From: CALLVY01 sp937899855
GTDB lineage: Bacteria > Bacteroidota > Bacteroidia > Chitinophagales > Saprospiraceae
Assembly (NCBI GenBank): GCA_039820405.1
Contig: JBCBQC010000152.1
Coordinates: 1-9,773 of the forward strand
DNA: 9,773 nt
Direction: 5' to 3'
Below, piece after piece: positions 7,901 to 9,773 of this stretch. The notes below the pieces were generated by a model, which worked only from the letters and a program-made list of their open reading frames with translations, had not been told where the DNA came from and did no database searches. How positions within the stretch are numbered: position 1 is the first letter of the stretch; each line of letters starts with the position of its first letter. The position numbers were made by a program, and so were the translations under genes.

Positions 7901-8362
7901 ACGACCAACCTGGAGGGCAGCCAGGGTTATTTTTCCTTTGACATCCTTCCCCAAGATGAACTGGAAGAGAATACGATCATCGAAAATTTTGCCGACATCT
8001 ATTTTGACTTTAATCCCCCCATCCGTACCAATACGACGAGTAGCGAGATGGTGTCGGAACTTCCCGTCATCGATGCGCTGTACGAACTAAATGGGGATGC
8101 TCAGGAGTTCTACTTTGTTCCCAACCCGCACCGCGACCGAACCGTCTTGTACCGTCGTACACCGACTGGCGCATCGCCAAGGGGACGGATCGACATCTAC
8201 AACGCCTGGGGACAGCAGGTTTGGTCGGCGACTCTGCCCGAGCCCTTTGGACCGGTGGTTGTGGAGACGGCCGACTGGCCAGCGGGTTTGTACTTTTACC
8301 AACTGCGTACCACGGAGGATTCCAGCCTGATGGGCCGGGGGGCAATCGTTAAAATGGAATAG
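4976..8362 (+). CDS. Large T9SS-exported surface protein: propeller, Ig-like repeats, SdrD-B-like domain, DUF7619-like domain, type A sorting domain
   Basis: The 1128-residue protein is predicted to pass the inner membrane by Sec (signal peptide about 1-23, ending SAGGQ) and the outer membrane by the type IX system, then be anchored or released. Order: propeller-like region about 28-362 (HPRTGRVE, IVYHPGLDKL); four Ig-like repeats about 375-665, with pairs C382/C430, C458/C504 and C536/C583 and single C654; an SdrD-B-like domain about 674-735 (GTAFVDYNQNDVLDSIDFPL, DEDGYFEY); a linker domain; a DUF7619-like module about 886-1025 (AYDPNDKLVSP, YTIRFQNTGNDTAF, ADIYFDFNPPIRTNT); and the type A sorting domain from about 1045 (FVPNP, IDIYNAWGQQVW, WPAGLYFYQL). 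The start is placed at 4976 because it opens the signal peptide after seven A bases; the frame is open 36 codons further upstream inside the previous gene. The 10-bp gap indicates co-transcription. Likely adhesion or surface role (inference). Confidence 0.88.
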   Translation: MKLKNYTYITICFLLLGLGSAGGQSSLSVDLRLYDIVYHPGLDKLFGAFGGDRPGGHAILQIHPRTGRVESRIPVASEPHVLRFSANYKYLYVGYLGSERLDRIEMASRQVETVARLDFNVEHFDEIEVFYYQVDEMLALPEFPDGILVGTRDNFVRPETRGLFVFDGQQVLPEQIDFSSHTSRSLAYHTSSGKIYGYGHDYRHKGGLLRYRVDASGVQLEAEFDLLNGFRSEIEIIGDRLYSQQGEVLDLSGATPVRLGDIYDDENRRFQSGALEVDPQDGLIYNVDIEYPNGPEGPGYYLNKIDPSDFKLLERQLFKSRVALPIKMVHTGGDGQHALLTHSSSNIHPVPLRGRLVLIGNCDQEASTLLPVTTDIDLSSICPSDSIQFAAGGNYDRYVWSNGFEGQQLRTDFRGDTEDLFVTAYDDQGCPQAISEIIEIRPRIPRGLQISRTGELRCPGDSVVLSVTALDTDYFEWSTGERGPSITVREAGVYTVQAYRNSGCASDEYAGTNVQALIQPPIPRGVLSPSDTIILCKGTLATLTAEEAGYAYEWEPVVSFHGRQLDTDWANSYRVRYVDVTGCKGEFSEPVTVIFRDLPEAPELRVQDSMIYTLTPGEKEWFENGFPLPQQTSDTLIATSRGFYAAQLVDSFGCRSDLAEPARMENPYVELASTIAGTAFVDYNQNDVLDSIDFPLDEYWIELQPENRVRFTDEDGYFEYVRPRGNYELQMRVDTSIWAFRQGAGGHQVNSNLVPDSFYTFSIYPIVTAPRLQVDLSTGITRCNLQAPLWVSVKNVGTLPFSGELCVQLDDRLTEVLEDDQPILPFPSEVCWTIDSLAIGEDFKRKLHIGIPGVDNIGDILELRAEVSKDTAVVADWTYFSEIRCAYDPNDKLVSPARGSEGQYALFEDTLRYTIRFQNTGNDTAFTVRLVDQLSDRLRWNTFQPVSASHEYRVDLDLKNGLLEILFENILLPDSTTNLEGSQGYFSFDILPQDELEENTIIENFADIYFDFNPPIRTNTTSSEMVSELPVIDALYELNGDAQEFYFVPNPHRDRTVLYRRTPTGASPRGRIDIYNAWGQQVWSATLPEPFGPVVVETADWPAGLYFYQLRTTEDSSLMGRGAIVKME

Positions 8363-8371
8363 CCGCGGCTA
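8360..8371. repeat. 12-bp palindrome containing both convergent stop codons
   Basis: TAGCCGCGGCTA is a perfect palindrome. Its first three bases are the TAG of the surface protein gene, and its last three, read on the other strand, are the TAG of the HD-domain gene. It is short and has no T-run on either side, so it is a weak candidate for a bidirectional terminator. Confidence 0.45.
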
Positions 8372-8995
8372 GCGCCATTGCTCCAGCTCGCGTTGCAAAT
8401 TGCTACGGGCCTGGTCTTCGTAGCGGTCGCGGTAGGTCGGTAAATGGAAGATAAAAGGTCGCCCCAGGAAATGCTGGAGGGCCTGTACCCGCCCCCGGCG
8501 GTAGAGGAAATCGGGGAAGATGCGGTACTCCCGGCGAATTTGTTGGCAGTAGCGTTGGTAATCCGCTGGAGGACGACCCAGGATCGCCAAATCAAAATCG
8601 AGTAGGTACGGGGTGTCTGGATCCTCATTCATCAGTTGGTGAGATTGAGTGGCCAGAATCTGCTGGGCCACCACCTCGATCTGGGTTTCGGATAGGTGGA
8701 GGTCCCGCAGTCGACGACGGGCCAGGTCGGCACTTTGGGCCTCATTGTCCTTACGCCAAGCGCGGTAGATGACGTCGTGGTACCAGATGGACAGGGAGAG
8801 CAAGGTGGGGTCCTGGAGTTCGGTCGTGTGGTCCTCGACCCGATGGAGTAGGTCCGCGATGTGGTCCAAATTGTGGTAATGCCGACCGGCCGCGCCGTAG
8901 TGCGCTTGTAGTTCCCGCCAGAGTTGATCGGCTTTTTCCGCCGTCGCCCCGCAGGAACGGGCCAGATCTAACCAGTCTTGGTACATGGTTTCCAT
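8369..8995 (-). CDS. HD-superfamily predicted metal-dependent phosphohydrolase
   Basis: The 208-residue protein, counted from METMYQDW, fits the family of small predicted HD phosphohydrolases (COG4339-like). Putative metal ligands are visible in order: RHYHNLDHI (H41, H45), WYHDVIY (the H73-D74 pair) and DFDLAILG (D135). Such enzymes hydrolyse phosphate esters, often of nucleotides, in the cytoplasm; the substrate of this subgroup is not established. The ATG at 8995 is preferred over an in-frame TTG three codons upstream (9004); an ATG at 8986 is also possible. The gene converges on the surface-protein operon with six bases between stop codons, so it is not part of that operon. It is divergent from the Rof-like gene across an 89-bp gap. 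Confidence 0.85.
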   Translation of the reverse strand: METMYQDWLDLARSCGATAEKADQLWRELQAHYGAAGRHYHNLDHIADLLHRVEDHTTELQDPTLLSLSIWYHDVIYRAWRKDNEAQSADLARRRLRDLHLSETQIEVVAQQILATQSHQLMNEDPDTPYLLDFDLAILGRPPADYQRYCQQIRREYRIFPDFLYRRGRVQALQHFLGRPFIFHLPTYRDRYEDQARSNLQRELEQWR

Positions 8996-9084
8996 CAAAT
9001 CCAATTATTTGTCCGCAAAGTGGGAGTTCTATCTCGGCTAGCCACAGCAGGCAACAAAACCGTCTTTTTGGGGTTGCTATTCCT

Positions 9085-9342
9085 ATGCGCCCCTACCAAG
9101 CCATCGACTGCAACTACTACGACGAGCTGGAAGCCCTGGCTACCCTGCATCGGGAGGTACCGATCCGCTACCGAGATACCGCGGGCCGGGTACAAAACAC
9201 CCGGTCGGTGATCGTCGATTTTTTTATCCGCGAAAAGGTGGAATTCCTCCGCCTGCGCAACGACTTGACGATCCGGCTGGATGATTTGCTAGAAGTAAAT
9301 GGCCTCTCGGCGCCCCCCAATCGGAGCAACTGCGCGCGCTAA
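9085..9342 (+). CDS. rof: Rof-like Rho-binding antiterminator
   Basis: The 85-residue protein has the pattern of E. coli Rof/YaeO: PYQAIDCNYYDELEALATLH near the start (compare YQPINCDDYDNLE in Rof), a strand-rich middle, VDFFIREKVEFLRL at 44-57 (compare SRKNVEYLVV) and TIRLDDLLEVNG at 62-73 (compare LRLDKITSF). Rof is a small Sm-like-fold protein that binds the RNA-binding domain of Rho and inhibits Rho-dependent termination. The length matches the family. The start is the ATG at 9085. The gene is divergent from the HD-domain gene, and its TAA lies two bases from the TAG of the convergent peptidase gene, leaving no room for a separate intrinsic terminator. That this protein targets Rho is inferred from family membership. 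Confidence 0.82.
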   Translation: MRPYQAIDCNYYDELEALATLHREVPIRYRDTAGRVQNTRSVIVDFFIREKVEFLRLRNDLTIRLDDLLEVNGLSAPPNRSNCAR

Positions 9343-9344
9343 GT

Positions 9345-9773
9345 CTACCGCAAGTAGGTGTAGCTTTGTCCGTACTCCAGCATTTGGTCTAGGAAATTAC
9401 CCGTGTATTCGACGCGGATATCGGTGATTTCGCCCGCGTCGTTTTTGATGGGGACTAGCTTGGGATTTACAAAACCCGCGTAGGCCGGAATATCCAATTT
9501 GGCCGAACGCTCCAGCACCTCGCGGTGCAATTCCGCGTCTACCTTTACTCCATAATCCTCGATCAAGGCGCGACCGGCGGCGTAATCCCCCTGGCTCTTG
9601 ATGCGCTGCACCTCCCGCAACAACTCGCCAAAGAGTGCCCGAAGTTTTTGGTAATCGTTGATGTTGAAATAGGTTTTTCCCTCGCGAACTACTTTTTCGA
9701 TGACCCGGTCCGCTTTACCCCGCTCGTAAGCCCAAGCGGCTACCATCTGCCGGTTGCGCATGTGCGCCTCTTC
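9345..9773 (-). CDS. C-terminal part of an M49-family (dipeptidyl peptidase III-like) peptidase (partial)
   Basis: The last 142 residues and the TAG stop are present; the gene continues past the right edge. The visible part (EEAHMRNRQMVAAW, KTYFNINDYQKLRALFGELL, REVQRIKSQGDYAAGRALIE, DYGVKVDAELHREVLERS, IPAYAGFVNPKLVPI, ending YGQSYTYLR) resembles, from memory, the conserved C-terminus of Bacteroidota M49 peptidases. These zinc enzymes are about 670-700 residues long, release dipeptides from peptide N-termini, and are sometimes misnamed dihydrofolate reductase. The catalytic HEXXGH and EExRAD motifs would lie upstream and cannot be checked here. The gene converges with the Rof-like gene. Confidence 0.75.
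   Translation of the reverse strand, partial: EEAHMRNRQMVAAWAYERGKADRVIEKVVREGKTYFNINDYQKLRALFGELLREVQRIKSQGDYAAGRALIEDYGVKVDAELHREVLERSAKLDIPAYAGFVNPKLVPIKNDAGEITDIRVEYTGNFLDQMLEYGQSYTYLR

Noticed and set aside
8996..9004. TTG start for the HD-domain protein at 9004
   Set aside because: Two in-frame ATG codons follow within seven codons; the TTG adds only three residues with no family support.
9051..9077. GCAAC/GTTGC inverted repeat upstream of the Rof-like gene
   Set aside because: Only five base pairs with a long loop; expected by chance.

Overview
The window looks like chromosomal DNA of a GC-rich member of the Bacteroidota, most plausibly a marine or activated-sludge Saprospiria/Lewinella-type organism. 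The evidence is a long secreted protein that ends in a DUF7619-like module plus a type A Por/type IX (T9SS) sorting domain, a Bacteroidota-type promoter (TTTG, 20 bp, TATTTTTG), A-rich leaders in place of Shine-Dalgarno sites, and a Bacteroidota-type M49 peptidase C-terminus. The genus is an inference.

Region 1 (1-2728, minus strand). Reading leftwards: a small YiaA/B-type two-helix membrane protein (2728-2444), a DinB-like three-histidine protein (2360-1887), a two-domain GNAT acetyltransferase whose ATG overlaps the DinB stop codon (1887-1072), and an HTH-WYL regulator (from 1042). The regulator reads in frame, with no stop, into a GyrI-like effector-binding module that leaves the window at base 1. 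A run of seven G (minus strand) lies at the regulator/GyrI junction; one extra G would end the regulator at a TAA and leave the GyrI module as a separate gene with its own ATG.

Region 2 (2729-2946) is a 218-bp divergent intergenic region. It holds an inverted repeat with 13-bp arms, a small GC-rich palindrome and a well-formed promoter pointing right.

Region 3 (2947-8362, plus strand) is a two-gene operon with a 10-bp gap. Both products have a signal peptide, a beta-propeller-like N-terminal half and four Ig-like repeats with matching cysteine positions, so they are tandem paralogues. The second (1128 aa) adds an SdrD-B-like domain, a DUF7619-like domain and the T9SS sorting domain. The first (672 aa) stops at the end of the fourth Ig-like repeat and has no sorting domain.

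Region 4 (8363-9773). An HD-superfamily phosphohydrolase-like protein (minus) converges on the secreted-protein operon; a 12-bp palindrome contains both stop codons. It is divergent from a small Rof-like Rho-binding antiterminator gene (plus). That gene converges, two bases apart, with the 3' end of an M49 (dipeptidyl peptidase III-like) gene that enters from the right edge.

No RNA genes, insertion sequences, CRISPR arrays or phage genes were seen. No stretch over 300 bases lacks a gene.
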